Shown: piece after piece, positions 29,568 to 39,363 of the stretch
Numbering within the stretch: position 1 is the stretch's first letter
Layout: the number at the start of each line of letters is the position of its first letter
Source: an uncultured Rhodocyclaceae bacterium
GTDB lineage: Bacteria; Pseudomonadota; Gammaproteobacteria; Burkholderiales; Rhodocyclaceae
Assembly: GCA_907163075.1 (NCBI GenBank)
Contig: CAJQTY010000001.1
Span: 1-64,000, forward strand
Length of the DNA stretch: 64,000 nucleotides
Direction: 5' to 3'
Position numbers and translations under genes: made by a program
The notes under the pieces: generated by a model
Told to the model about the DNA's origin: nothing
The model's database searches: none
Seen by the model: the letters and a program-made list of their open reading frames with translations, nothing else

Positions 29568-31031
29568 TCATTCGTGCGAATCGCCAGCGTGGCTGCAAGA
29601 AAGACGACGTGCTACAGCCGTTTGCAGGTGCGGGTCGGAAGAATTTTCCGGAATCATCAGTACGAAGGACGTCACTCCATCTGCGGAGGCGACGGCAACT
29701 TCGCCGCCATGAGCTTCGGCGATCGATTTAACGATCGCCAGGCCGAGGCCGAAATGCGAACCATCGCGGTGCCGCGAGGGGTCGACCCGATAGAAGCGGT
29801 CGAACAGACGCGACAAATGTTCGGCGGGAACCGTTTCCCCGGTATTGGCAACGACCATCCTGACCCCGGCAGCGCAAGACTCGACGGCGACCGTGACGCG
29901 ACCGCCGTTTGCCGTATGCCGTATGGCATTCGACAGCAGGTTGCTGAGCGCCCGCCGAATCATCAGGGAATCGCCGACCATGCGGCCGTCGCCTGAAGTG
30001 CTCAACGCAATCCCTTTCTCCTCCGCCACCAGGCGGTAGAAATCGACCAGTTCCTCGGCGATCCGGCCCAGTGCCAGAGGCTCCCGCGAGGGGACGATCT
30101 GACCTTCGTCGGCCTTGGCGATGAACAGCATGTCGGCGATCATGCGCGACAGCCGTTCGAACTCCTCGACGTTGGACGCCAGCACATCCTGGTATTCTTC
30201 CGGCGTTCTCGGTTTGACCAGTGTGACCTGCGTCTGCGTCAGCAGGTTGCTGACCGGCGTGCGCAATTCGTGAGCCAGGTCCGAGGAGAAGTCGGACAGC
30301 CGCCGGAACGATTCCTCGAGACGCTCAAGCATGGCGTTGAGCGTTGCGACCAGGTCGGCCAGTTCCGCCGGAGCGGATTGGAGCGCCAGGCGCGCGTCGA
30401 GCCGGTGCGCGGTAATGCCCGCCGCGTCCCGCCGTATGGTGTGCAGCGGCGACAGGCCGCGGCGCACGGCAATCCAGCCGAGGAAGCCGCTGAGCAGGGC
30501 GGCCAGCACCACGAAGGACCACAGCGTGACGCGAAAAGAACGCATGAAGTGTTCGTGATGGGAAATATCGGTCGCCACACCGACGATGGCCGGCGGCGCA
30601 CCGCTGATCCCGGTCGCCGCCAGAGCCGAAATGCCGCGAAAAGGCGTGCCGTTCCGGGTCTTCCAAACGATCGGCCGCGCATCGGCGCGCACCGGTTTGT
30701 CGAGCAGCGCCTGCGGGAACTCGGCGCCACTGGTGGCAAACAGCGTCTGGCCGTCGGGCGCGGCAACGACCACCGCCAGGCCGTGGTGTCCGACCAGTGA
30801 ATCGTCGAGCAGCTGCGGGATGGAAACCAGCTCTTGCTGCGAGCGAACCTTCTCCAGCGCATGCCGCGTCAGTTCCAGCTTGCCGCTGAGGATTTCCATG
30901 TCCTGTTCCTCGAAATGCTGTTCGACGGCGCCGGCGATCAGGTAGCCGAGCACGAGCAGGACAACGGTCGACACCGTCGCAAAAAGGGCGGTCAGCCGCA
31001 GCGTGATCGAGGCGCGCGAACTCAGTCGCAC
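29568..31031 (-). CDS. heavy-metal type sensor histidine kinase (CusS-like)
   Basis: The 487-residue kinase has two membrane helices (residues about 12-34 and 170-188) around a periplasmic sensor domain, a HAMP domain, and the H-box [13 protein letters not shown] with H254. A catalytic domain follows with [17 protein letters not shown] and [17 protein letters not shown]. The arrangement and LAHELRTP context match the heavy-metal sensor kinases (CusS, CopS, IrlS). It overlaps the response regulator gene by 10 bases. Its target is probably the efflux operon at 47.6 kb (see the shared upstream motif), although it lies 16 kb away. Confidence 0.88.
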   Translation of the reverse strand: MRLSSRASITLRLTALFATVSTVVLLVLGYLIAGAVEQHFEEQDMEILSGKLELTRHALEKVRSQQELVSIPQLLDDSLVGHHGLAVVVAAPDGQTLFATSGAEFPQALLDKPVRADARPIVWKTRNGTPFRGISALAATGISGAPPAIVGVATDISHHEHFMRSFRVTLWSFVVLAALLSGFLGWIAVRRGLSPLHTIRRDAAGITAHRLDARLALQSAPAELADLVATLNAMLERLEESFRRLSDFSSDLAHELRTPVSNLLTQTQVTLVKPRTPEEYQDVLASNVEEFERLSRMIADMLFIAKADEGQIVPSREPLALGRIAEELVDFYRLVAEEKGIALSTSGDGRMVGDSLMIRRALSNLLSNAIRHTANGGRVTVAVESCAAGVRMVVANTGETVPAEHLSRLFDRFYRVDPSRHRDGSHFGLGLAIVKSIAEAHGGEVAVASADGVTSFVLMIPENSSDPHLQTAVARRLSCSHAGDSHE

Positions 31032-31744
31032 GCGCCATCCTCCGCCGCATCGTCGAGTACGTAACCCATGCCGCGGACGGTACGGATAAGTTTCGGCGAA
31101 AAGTCGTCGTCGACCTTGGCGCGCAGCCGCCGCACGGCGACTTCGATCACGTTGGTGTCGCTTTCGAAGTTCATATCCCAGACCTGAGAGGCAATCAGCG
31201 AGCGCGGCAGCACTTCGCCCCGCCGTCGCAGCAGAAGTTCGAGCAGCGCGAATTCCCTGGCGGTGAGGTCTATGCGCTGGCCGGCACGCGTCACCCGCCG
31301 ACGCAACAGATCGATTTCAAGATCTGCGGCGCGCAGCGCTTCGGCTTCCCTGGCCTTGCCGCCACGCCGCAGCAGGGTGCGCACGCGCGCCAGCAATTCG
31401 GCAAAGGCAAAAGGCTTGACGAGGTAATCGTCGGCGCCGAGTTCGAGGCCGCGAACGCGGTCGTCGACCTGATCACGCGCCGTCAGAAAAAGCACGGGAA
31501 TCTCCTTCCCCGCCGCGCGGATACTGCGCAGAACGCTCCACCCGTCGATACCGGGAAGCATCACGTCGAGAATTGCCAGATCGTGGTCGACGGTCAAGGC
31601 CTCGTGCAGGCCGTCGCGCCCGTCGCGCACCAGATTGACGACGAAGCCGGCTTCGCTCAGGCCCTGCCGGAGATAATTCCCGGTTTTCGGTTCATCCTCG
31701 ACAATCAGAATCTTCAATCCATCCTCCGCGCAACAATCGGCCAA
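31022..31744 (-). CDS. OmpR-family response regulator (CusR/CopR-like)
   Basis: The receiver domain has [20 protein letters not shown], the phosphoacceptor D60 in [17 protein letters not shown] and the conserved Lys in YLVKPF. The C-terminal winged helix reads [18 protein letters not shown] and ends VRGMGYVL. The nominal start at 31744 adds nine residues (MADCCAEDG) before the usual beginning, so a TTG start at 31717 is possible. It is cotranscribed with the kinase. A copy of the metal-box-like motif lies 26-53 bases upstream. Confidence 0.9.
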   Translation of the reverse strand: MADCCAEDGLKILIVEDEPKTGNYLRQGLSEAGFVVNLVRDGRDGLHEALTVDHDLAILDVMLPGIDGWSVLRSIRAAGKEIPVLFLTARDQVDDRVRGLELGADDYLVKPFAFAELLARVRTLLRRGGKAREAEALRAADLEIDLLRRRVTRAGQRIDLTAREFALLELLLRRRGEVLPRSLIASQVWDMNFESDTNVIEVAVRRLRAKVDDDFSPKLIRTVRGMGYVLDDAAEDGACD

Positions 31745-31769
31745 TCCGGGCGCTCAGCGCCGAAGATGG

Positions 31770-31797
31770 AAATGTAATCCAGAAGTCAGCTTCCCGT
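31770..31797. promoter_or_regulatory. candidate response-regulator box upstream of the two-component genes
   Basis: This 28-nt stretch contains TGTAATC, five bases, then AGTCAGC and TTCCCGT. It agrees with 47341-47368 upstream of the RND efflux operon at 22 of 28 positions. It lies between the response-regulator start (minus strand) and the DUF1697/truC genes (plus strand). The orientation is the same on the plus strand at both sites, so it is inverted relative to the regulator gene. Autoregulation is an inference. Confidence 0.5.
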
Positions 31798-31907
31798 CGC
31801 CCTGCCCGGCGCCGGATGCGGCCAAAACCAGCGCTCTCAACCGTACCCTAGAGCTTGAACGTCTTTACAGCACGTCTGGAAGCAAGATATAAAATCGGCA
31901 CAAGCCC

Positions 31908-32075
31908 ATGAAAACATACATCATCCTTTGGCGCGGCCTTGCTCCCACCGGAAAACGCCGGGTACCGATGGCCGACCTGCGCGCCTGTATCGCTTGCACG
32001 AAATCAGCCGTTTCCGGCGTGAAAGCGGCCGCGGGTATTACCTCGACGGCGAACGCCCATCAGGAAGAATCGTGA
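31908..32075 (+). pseudogene. DUF1697-like N-terminal remnant
   Basis: A 55-codon frame starts MKTYIILWRGLAPTGKRRVP and continues MADLRACI. It closely resembles the opening of DUF1697 proteins (MxxYIALLRGINVGGKNxxPMAELRA). The similarity ends after about 28 residues, and the rest of the roughly 180-residue family is absent. Its TGA overlaps the GTG start I assign to truC, so it could act as a leader for truC. Confidence 0.6.
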
Positions 32076-32839
32076 ATGAAACGCTGGACAAGCCGCTAGA
32101 TATTTTGTACCGCGACGAGCATCTGATCGCCATCGACAAACCCGCCGGACTGCTGGTGCACCGCACGGTGCTCGACCGTCACGAAACGCGCTTTGCCGTG
32201 CAGTTGCTGCGCGACCAGATCGGACAGCACGTGCATCCGGCGCATCGTCTCGATCGCGGCACCTCGGGCGTGCTGCTGTTCGCCCTTGACAGGGACATTG
32301 GCCGTTCGCTCAGCGCGCAGTTCGAAGCGCAGCAGGTCGACAAGACCTACCTCGCCGTCGTCCGCGGCCACCCGGACGCCGCCGGACGCATCGATCATGC
32401 ACTGGCCCGGCAGTTCGACGATTACGAGTTTCGCCGGCCTGAAACCAGCGGCGAAGCGCAGAACGCCGTCACCACCTACCGGCGCCTCGCCGTTGCCGAG
32501 TTGCCCTACCGTGTCGATCGCTACCCGAGCAGCCGTTACGCGCTGCTCGAACTCAAGCCCGAAACCGGTCGCCGGCACCAGTTGCGCAGGCATCTAAAGC
32601 ACCTGGCGCACCCGATCATCGGCGACGCCACGTACGGCAAGGGCCGGCACAATCGCCTGTTTCAGCAGTTGTTCGGCTGCCACCGCCTGCTGCTCGCCTG
32701 TCGTGAAATGCGCCTCACGCATCCGGTCAGCGGCCAGCCGCTACGGCTTGCGGCACCGCTGGCGCACGACTTCGCCGCAGTCGTCGAAGCGCTGGGCTGG
32801 CCGAACGCAGTCAATCAAGAATACGCCGGGAGCCAGTAG
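32072..32839 (+). CDS. truC: tRNA pseudouridine synthase TruC
   Basis: TruC makes pseudouridine at position 65 of tRNAs. Starting at the GTG at 32072 gives 255 residues beginning MNETLDKPLDILYRDEHLIA, close to the usual length. Upstream in-frame sequence is antisense-like and Arg-rich. The catalytic motif is HRLDRGTSGVLLFAL. KPETGRRHQLRRHLKHLAHP and IIGDATYGKGRHNR near residue 180 are diagnostic of TruC among the RluA-type enzymes. Confidence 0.88.
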   Translation: MNETLDKPLDILYRDEHLIAIDKPAGLLVHRTVLDRHETRFAVQLLRDQIGQHVHPAHRLDRGTSGVLLFALDRDIGRSLSAQFEAQQVDKTYLAVVRGHPDAAGRIDHALARQFDDYEFRRPETSGEAQNAVTTYRRLAVAELPYRVDRYPSSRYALLELKPETGRRHQLRRHLKHLAHPIIGDATYGKGRHNRLFQQLFGCHRLLLACREMRLTHPVSGQPLRLAAPLAHDFAAVVEALGWPNAVNQEYAGSQ

Positions 32840-33143
32840 TCAGTCACGCTGAAACACGTTGATAACCCGTCATTGCGGCGAAAGCAGGAATAACGGGATT
32901 ATTAAGTCTATTGGCTTCAACAGGACTGACTGCCAGCGGGGTGTTGCGCGTTGTCTGGAACTTATGCAAGCAGCCTGTCGGAAAAGCGCTACGCATTCCA
33001 ACGCCGTGCTTGCGATACCGCCACCGCGGAATGTCGGAAGGCGCCTTCGGCTTTTCCGACCTACGCCAAATTCCAGGCGAACGGGCCCTGCGCAGGATAA
33101 AGCCGAACCGGCGCAGCTTCAAATAGGTGGTATCGAGATCACA
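32836..33143. repeat. repeat-rich intergenic region between truC and tilS
   Basis: No gene is present. It begins with AGTAGTCAGTCA, resembling the ends of the IS630 copy at 59.1-60.3 kb. CACGTTGATAACCCGTCATT follows at 32855-32874, which recurs inverted at 42068-42087. A palindromic CGGAAGGCGCCTTCGGCTTTTCCG-type segment lies near 33033-33058, and the end is one copy of the 58-nt repeat described at 33099-33156. The composition suggests old insertion debris or a mini-element. Confidence 0.5.
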
Positions 33144-33156
33144 TCACTTCACTAGT
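33099..33156 (+). repeat. 58-nt dispersed repeat, copy 1
   Basis: The segment begins AAAGCCGAACCGGCG and ends CACTAGT. It matches 59076-59134 along its length with a few substitutions and one indel. Its last bases overlap the tilS stop codon on the other strand. Confidence 0.75.
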
Positions 33157-34503
33157 CCGGGCTCCCAGACAGGCACGATACCCGACTCATCCGGCGCGCA
33201 GGCAAACGCGCTATCGACGCCCAGACCGCCCATCCAGGCCAGACGCTCGCCGCACCACAGCAGCGGTAGACGCGCGCGCTCCCAGGGCGGCACCGCAGCC
33301 TCCTGAAGCAGATTGCGCAGGCTTCGGCGCGGGCGCCGGGCATCGGGCTGCAAACGCTCGCCGCCCTGGCGCGGGCGGAGACAAACCGGCCCGTCATCGA
33401 ACCGGCCACGGCGGACGCCCACGCCCGTCGCCGGGACAAAGCGCACGCGGCCGCCGGCCCATGGCAGTTCGGCCTCGCCGGCCCAGGACAAGGGCGCCAC
33501 CGGCACATCGGGAAAATGCCCGACGCAATACAGCTCGCCACGATAGACGTGCAGTTCGCCGTCGGGCGTCGCCAGGCAGGTTTCCGACAGTCCTCCGGCC
33601 GTCGTCAACTGGTGCAGCGCCTCGTCGATCCAGCGCGTATCGGGCGCGCGAAATCCGGCGGCGACCCATTCGAAGCGCAGCAAATTACGCGCCCGGGCCG
33701 GCGCCAGCGCGTTGAAACCGGACAGGCCGATACGCCCCGTCGGCGTTGCCAGCCGGGCGCGATCGATGGCCGCCAGATCGTCGAGCAGCAAGGCGCCCTC
33801 GGCAAAGTGGCCGGCCGCGCGCGCCAGTGCTTTCTGCGCGCCGGAGAATTTCTCCACGAGGCGTGGCATCACCTCGCGGCGCAGAAAATTGCGGCGGAAG
33901 TGCAGGTCGTCGTTGCTCTCGTCTTCGATCCACGACAAGCCCTGTTCGGCGGCGTAGGCCTCGATCGCCGCCCGCGGCACATCCAGCAAGGGTCTGACCA
34001 GGCTCGGCCCGCGCGCCTGCGGGCGCTCGGCGAGCATGCCGGCGGCTCCGGCGATCCCGGCGCCGCGCAGCAGGTTGAGCAGCACCGTTTCCGCCTGGTC
34101 GTCGCGGTGATGCGCCAGCGCCAGCCAGTCGGCGTCGCAGCCGGCAAATACGGCATGGCGCAGGCGGCGTGCCGCGGCTTCAAGTCCCTCGCCGCTGTCG
34201 CGCGGGACCGCGACGCGAACGGTACGCAGCGGCACGTCCCAACGCCGGCAGCAATCGGCGCAGAATGCAGCCCAGGCATCGGCTTGCGGACTGATGCCGT
34301 GATCGACATGAACGGCGGAAAGCGCAATGGGAAAGGCGGCGGACGTCAGCAGCCGGCTCAGCGCATGCAACAGCACGACCGAATCACGACCGCCGGACAG
34401 GCCGACGCACAAGCGCCCGCCGGGCCGCCCGCGCGCTGTCAGGCGGCTGGCAAGAAAGTCTGAAAGAACCGCAGCGAGCCGCTGCGCACCCGACTGCAAG
34501 CGA

Positions 34504-35472
<969 letters not shown>

Positions 35473-35714
35473 CTGGCTCAGGCCCGTTCTTAAACGAGGC
35501 CCATTTTAACCCAAAGCCGGATAATCGGATCATGCGCTTCCGAAGACTCGGACTGCGCGCGGCAGACTCAGCGATGCGTCTGCTCATGCGGTTGAATTTC
35601 CGGCCCCTGTTTTCTATCCTGAATCTGTAGCATTCCCTTGCCACGCACACGGAGGCAAGTCTTGCGGCGAATCCTCGCCTTCGCTGCTCCAACCTGCAAG
35701 AAAGGCCATCTGCC

Positions 35715-37460
35715 ATGACCCCGGAACAATCCCCTGCGGCACTCCAGAACTTCTTCCAGGCCGGTCAGTCGCTGACGCAGGCCTACCTTGACTTCGTCAC
35801 CAAGCAACAATCGGCTTTCTCGATGCCCGCCCTGGGATCGATGGCACCGCTGGCGCAGTTGCCGATGCCCAGTTTCGAGCCCTTCATCAGCCTTCAGCGC
35901 GAGCTGGCCACCAAGCATGCCCAGTTGTGGCATTCGATGATCCAGCGCAAGCCGGGCGAGGCGACGGACCCGATGGTCAAGCCGGAAGCCGGTGATCGCC
36001 GATTCACGGCGCCGGAGTGGGGCGAAACGCCGATTTACGATTATCTGCGCCAGGCCTATCTGCTCAACGCCGAGTATCTGACCAAAGTCGCCGAGGCCAT
36101 GCCGATCGCCGACGGGCCGGCAAAGACGCGCATGCAGTTCCTGACACGCCTGTTCGTCGATGCCATGGCGCCATCCAACTACGCCGCCACCAACCCCGAA
36201 TTCATTAAAACCGCGCTTGAGAGCAAAGGCGCGAGCATCACCGACGGCATCAAGAACATGCTTGGCGACCTCGAAAAAGGCCGCATCTCGATGACCGACG
36301 ACGCAGCCTTCGAGATTGGCCGCAATATCGCCGCGACACCCGGCGCCGTGGTGTTCGAGAACGATCTGATGCAACTGATCCAGTACACGCCGAGCACCGA
36401 CAAGGTTTACGAACGGCCGATCCTGCTTGTGCCACCGTGCATCAACAAGTACTACCTGATGGATCTGCAGCCCGAGAACTCCTTCGTCGGCTACATCGTG
36501 GCGCAGGGCTTCACGGTCTTCCTCGTCTCCTGGCGCAGCGCCACCGCCGAACAGGGCCACTACACCTGGAACGACTACCTCGACATGGGTCCGATCAAGG
36601 CGCTGAGCGTGGTCCGCGAGATCACCGGCGCGGCCAAGCCGAATGCCCTCGGTTTCTGCATTGGCGGCCCGATCCTGTGCTCGGCGCTGGCGGTACTGGT
36701 CGCCCGCGGCGAGGATCCGGTCGAGAGCCTGACGCTGATGACCTCACTGCTCGATTACTCCGAACCGGGAGAAATCGGCGCCCTGGTGACCGAGGAGATC
36801 GTCGCCGCCTACGAGACCTCGATCGGCAAGGGCGGCGTCATGCGCGGTCGCGATCTGGCCAGCGTCTTCTCGGCCCTGCGTGCCAACGACCTGATCTGGC
36901 AATATGTCGTCGGCAACTACCTCAAGGGCAAGAAGCCGCAGCCCTTCGACCTGCTCTACTGGAATTCGGACAGCACCAATCTGCCCGGACCCTGCTTTAC
37001 CTGGTATGTGCGCAACATGTATCTGAACAACAGCCTGCGCGTGCCGGGCAAGCTGGAGATGCTCGGCGAGAAGATCGATCTGGGCAAGATCAAGGTGCCG
37101 AGCTACATCATGGCGGCGCGCGAGGACCACCTCGTGCTGTGGCAGGCGGCCTATCTCTCGCGCCAGATCCTCGGCGGCCCGTCGACCTTCGCCCTGGCCG
37201 CCAGCGGCCACATTGCCGGCTCCATCAATCCGGCGTCAAAAAATCGCCGCAGCTACTGGGTGAACGACAGCCAGGCCGCGCTGACCGCCGACGAGTGGGT
37301 TGCCGGCGCTACGGAGAATAAGGGAAGCTGGTGGCCGAACTGGGCCGAATGGCTCGGCCAGCGTAGCGGCAAACGGGTGGCGCCACCAAAGAAACCCGGC
37401 AACAAGACCTACAAGGAGATCGAACCGGCGCCCGGACGCTACGTCAAGGCCAAGGCCTGA
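35715..37460 (+). CDS. phaC: class I poly(3-hydroxyalkanoate) synthase
   Basis: PhaC polymerises hydroxyacyl-CoA into PHA granules. The 581-residue protein has the class I N-terminal region (QSLTQAYLDFVTKQQ) and TPSTDKVYERPILLVPPCIN. The lipase-like box GFCIGG carries the nucleophile C315. The alpha/beta hydrolase core contains the conserved Asp (MAAREDHLVLW) and His (ASGHIAGSINP). Length fits class I. The next small gene is separated by 217 bases, so it may be transcribed alone. Confidence 0.95.
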   Translation: MTPEQSPAALQNFFQAGQSLTQAYLDFVTKQQSAFSMPALGSMAPLAQLPMPSFEPFISLQRELATKHAQLWHSMIQRKPGEATDPMVKPEAGDRRFTAPEWGETPIYDYLRQAYLLNAEYLTKVAEAMPIADGPAKTRMQFLTRLFVDAMAPSNYAATNPEFIKTALESKGASITDGIKNMLGDLEKGRISMTDDAAFEIGRNIAATPGAVVFENDLMQLIQYTPSTDKVYERPILLVPPCINKYYLMDLQPENSFVGYIVAQGFTVFLVSWRSATAEQGHYTWNDYLDMGPIKALSVVREITGAAKPNALGFCIGGPILCSALAVLVARGEDPVESLTLMTSLLDYSEPGEIGALVTEEIVAAYETSIGKGGVMRGRDLASVFSALRANDLIWQYVVGNYLKGKKPQPFDLLYWNSDSTNLPGPCFTWYVRNMYLNNSLRVPGKLEMLGEKIDLGKIKVPSYIMAAREDHLVLWQAAYLSRQILGGPSTFALAASGHIAGSINPASKNRRSYWVNDSQAALTADEWVAGATENKGSWWPNWAEWLGQRSGKRVAPPKKPGNKTYKEIEPAPGRYVKAKA

Positions 37461-37677
37461 TTCCGCTTCGCCTCGACGGCGCCGTGCCCTGCCGCAGCGC
37501 CGTCTGACATGCCCTGCGCATGGTCCGGACCGGTGGCCGCGTCATATATCTTTTTGGGTTTACGTTGACGCCGCCTCGAGTTTAACCTTTACTTAAATCG
37601 GGAGCGAGAAACGCGCGTGCTCGTATCGGCGGTGTCTCGGCAGTTATTGACTCATAAGTGAACCTGGAGAAATTATT

Positions 37678-37950
37678 ATGCTGACCTATGAAGATTGCTT
37701 GGAATTGAGTGATCTGACCGAGGAAGAAGTCGAATCAATCGCCCAGCACGAACATGTGCCCGAAATCGTCGCCCTGGAATTGGGCAGCTATCTGGTACAC
37801 AGTCCGGAAGGCGTCCCGATGATCAAGCGCATCATTCTCGACGACATCGAAGAGCAGCGCCGGCGCGGTCATGCCGACAAGGCCCTGCACCTGAAAATGG
37901 TGCTCAGGCACTTCATACACACCCACCCCAAGCATCCGACCAAAGCCTAG
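37678..37950 (+). CDS. conserved small protein of unknown function
   Basis: The 90-residue protein has a good ribosome-binding site (CTGGAGAAATT before the ATG). It begins MLTYEDCLELSDLTEEEVES and ends in a His-rich KMVLRHFIHTHPKHP. It appears soluble and helical, acidic at the front and basic at the back. I do not recognise a characterised family. It sits between phaC and the CbpA/CbpM pair. Confidence 0.7.
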   Translation: MLTYEDCLELSDLTEEEVESIAQHEHVPEIVALELGSYLVHSPEGVPMIKRIILDDIEEQRRRGHADKALHLKMVLRHFIHTHPKHPTKA

Positions 37951-38062
37951 AGGAGACTCCGGCCGGCCGGGTAGATCCGAGGTTTCCCCGGGTCGGGCGC
38001 CATGGTTGACGATGGCTTTTGCCAACCCGTGCGGGCGGTGCTGGAGCCGTGTGCCCTGAATC

Positions 38063-39013
38063 ATGAAATTCAAGGACTATTACGAGGCGCTTGGCGTTCC
38101 GCGCAATGCGACGCAGGATGAGATCAGGCACGCCTATCGAAAGTTGGCGCGCAAGTACCATCCCGACGTGAGCAAGGCCGCCGACGCCGAAGAACGCTTC
38201 AAGGAAGTGGGCGAAGCTTACGCGGTGCTCAAGGACCCCGAGAAGCGCGTCGCTTACGACCAGGTCGGCAGTCAGTGGAAGTCCGGGCAGGACTTCCAGC
38301 CGCCGCCGGGCTGGGACGCCGGTTTCGAGTTCAGCGGTCCGGCTTCCGATTTCGGCGCCGCCGACGGCGCGCAATTCAGCGATTTCTTCGAGACGCTGTT
38401 CGGCCGGGCGGGACGGCACGCGCACGCGCATCGGGCCGGCATGCATTCCCAGGGGCAGGATCATCACGCACGGGTGATGATCGACCTGCAGGACGCCTAT
38501 CGCGGTGCGCAACGCAGCCTTTCGCTACGCATGCCGGTAATGGATGACCAGGGCCACGTCACGACCCAGGAGCGGACGCTGGAGGTGAGCATTCCCAAGG
38601 GTGTTCGCGCCGGCCAGCACCTGCGCCTGGTCGGCCAGGGCGGGCCAGGGCTGGGCCAGGGCGCGGCCGGCGACCTGTACCTGGAGATCACCTTCAAGCC
38701 GCATGCGCTGTTCCGTGTTGACGGCCGCGACGTTTATCTGAACCTCCCGCTGACGCCATGGGAAGCCGCGCTTGGCGCCTCGCTCAGCACGCCGACGCCG
38801 GATGGGCCGGTGCAACTCACGATCCCGCCCGGCTCCACGCAAGGCCGTCAATTGCGCCTGAAGGGCCGTGGCATTCCGGGCAACCCGGCAGGCGACCTCT
38901 ACGTCGTATTGAGCATCGCCCTGCCGCCCGCCGACAGCGAGAACGCCCGCAAGGCCTACCGGGCGATGGCCCAGGCCTTCGATTTCGACCCGCGAACCCA
39001 CCTGAAGGGATGA
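38063..39013 (+). CDS. cbpA: DnaJ-type co-chaperone CbpA
   Basis: CbpA is a J-domain protein and curved-DNA binder that works with DnaK. The J domain occupies residues 1-70 with YHPDVS carrying the HPD tripeptide. A Gly/Phe-containing linker (GQDFQPPPGWDAGFEF) follows. The C-terminal substrate-binding domains have LEVSIPKGVRAGQHLRLVGQ and LNLPLTPWEAALGASL. It lacks the four-cysteine zinc region of DnaJ, as expected. The modulator gene cbpM follows after 6 bases. Confidence 0.93.
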   Translation: MKFKDYYEALGVPRNATQDEIRHAYRKLARKYHPDVSKAADAEERFKEVGEAYAVLKDPEKRVAYDQVGSQWKSGQDFQPPPGWDAGFEFSGPASDFGAADGAQFSDFFETLFGRAGRHAHAHRAGMHSQGQDHHARVMIDLQDAYRGAQRSLSLRMPVMDDQGHVTTQERTLEVSIPKGVRAGQHLRLVGQGGPGLGQGAAGDLYLEITFKPHALFRVDGRDVYLNLPLTPWEAALGASLSTPTPDGPVQLTIPPGSTQGRQLRLKGRGIPGNPAGDLYVVLSIALPPADSENARKAYRAMAQAFDFDPRTHLKG

Positions 39014-39019
39014 ACCGTC

Positions 39020-39337
39020 ATGATTCAGACCAGTATCACTTTTATTCAGGGCGCGGTGGTTGAAGAGGATGTTCAGCTGACACTCCTGGAACTGTGCCAG
39101 GCGTGCCGCGCCGAAGAGGAAAACGTGCTCGCCTGGGTCTTCGAAGGCGTACTCGAACCGGCCGGCGAGTCGCCCGAGAACTGGCGCTTCAGCGGCGAAT
39201 CGCTGCGCCGCGCGCAACTGGCGCTGCGCCTGTCGCGCGATCTCGAAATCAATCCGCCGGGCGTCGCCCTGGCGCTCGATCTGCTCGATGAAATCGCCGC
39301 CTTGCGGGCGCGCCTGCGGCGTTCCGGAATGGGTTGA
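39020..39337 (+). CDS. cbpM: chaperone modulator CbpM
   Basis: CbpM binds the J domain of CbpA and inhibits it. The 105-residue protein has a MerR-like helix region (LTLLELCQACRAEEENVLAW) and a helical C-terminus (RRAQLALRLSRDLEINPPGV, ALALDLLDEIAALRARL), matching the family. It is adjacent to cbpA, the standard arrangement. Confidence 0.9.
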   Translation: MIQTSITFIQGAVVEEDVQLTLLELCQACRAEEENVLAWVFEGVLEPAGESPENWRFSGESLRRAQLALRLSRDLEINPPGVALALDLLDEIAALRARLRRSGMG

Positions 39338-39363
39338 TGCCTCCTTAAGCAGCGCCGGGTTCC

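Noticed and set aside
37461-37677. Hairpin GACGGCG/CGCCGTC after phaC as terminator
   Set aside because: The stem is only 7 bp with a long loop and has no T-tract, so it is not convincing.
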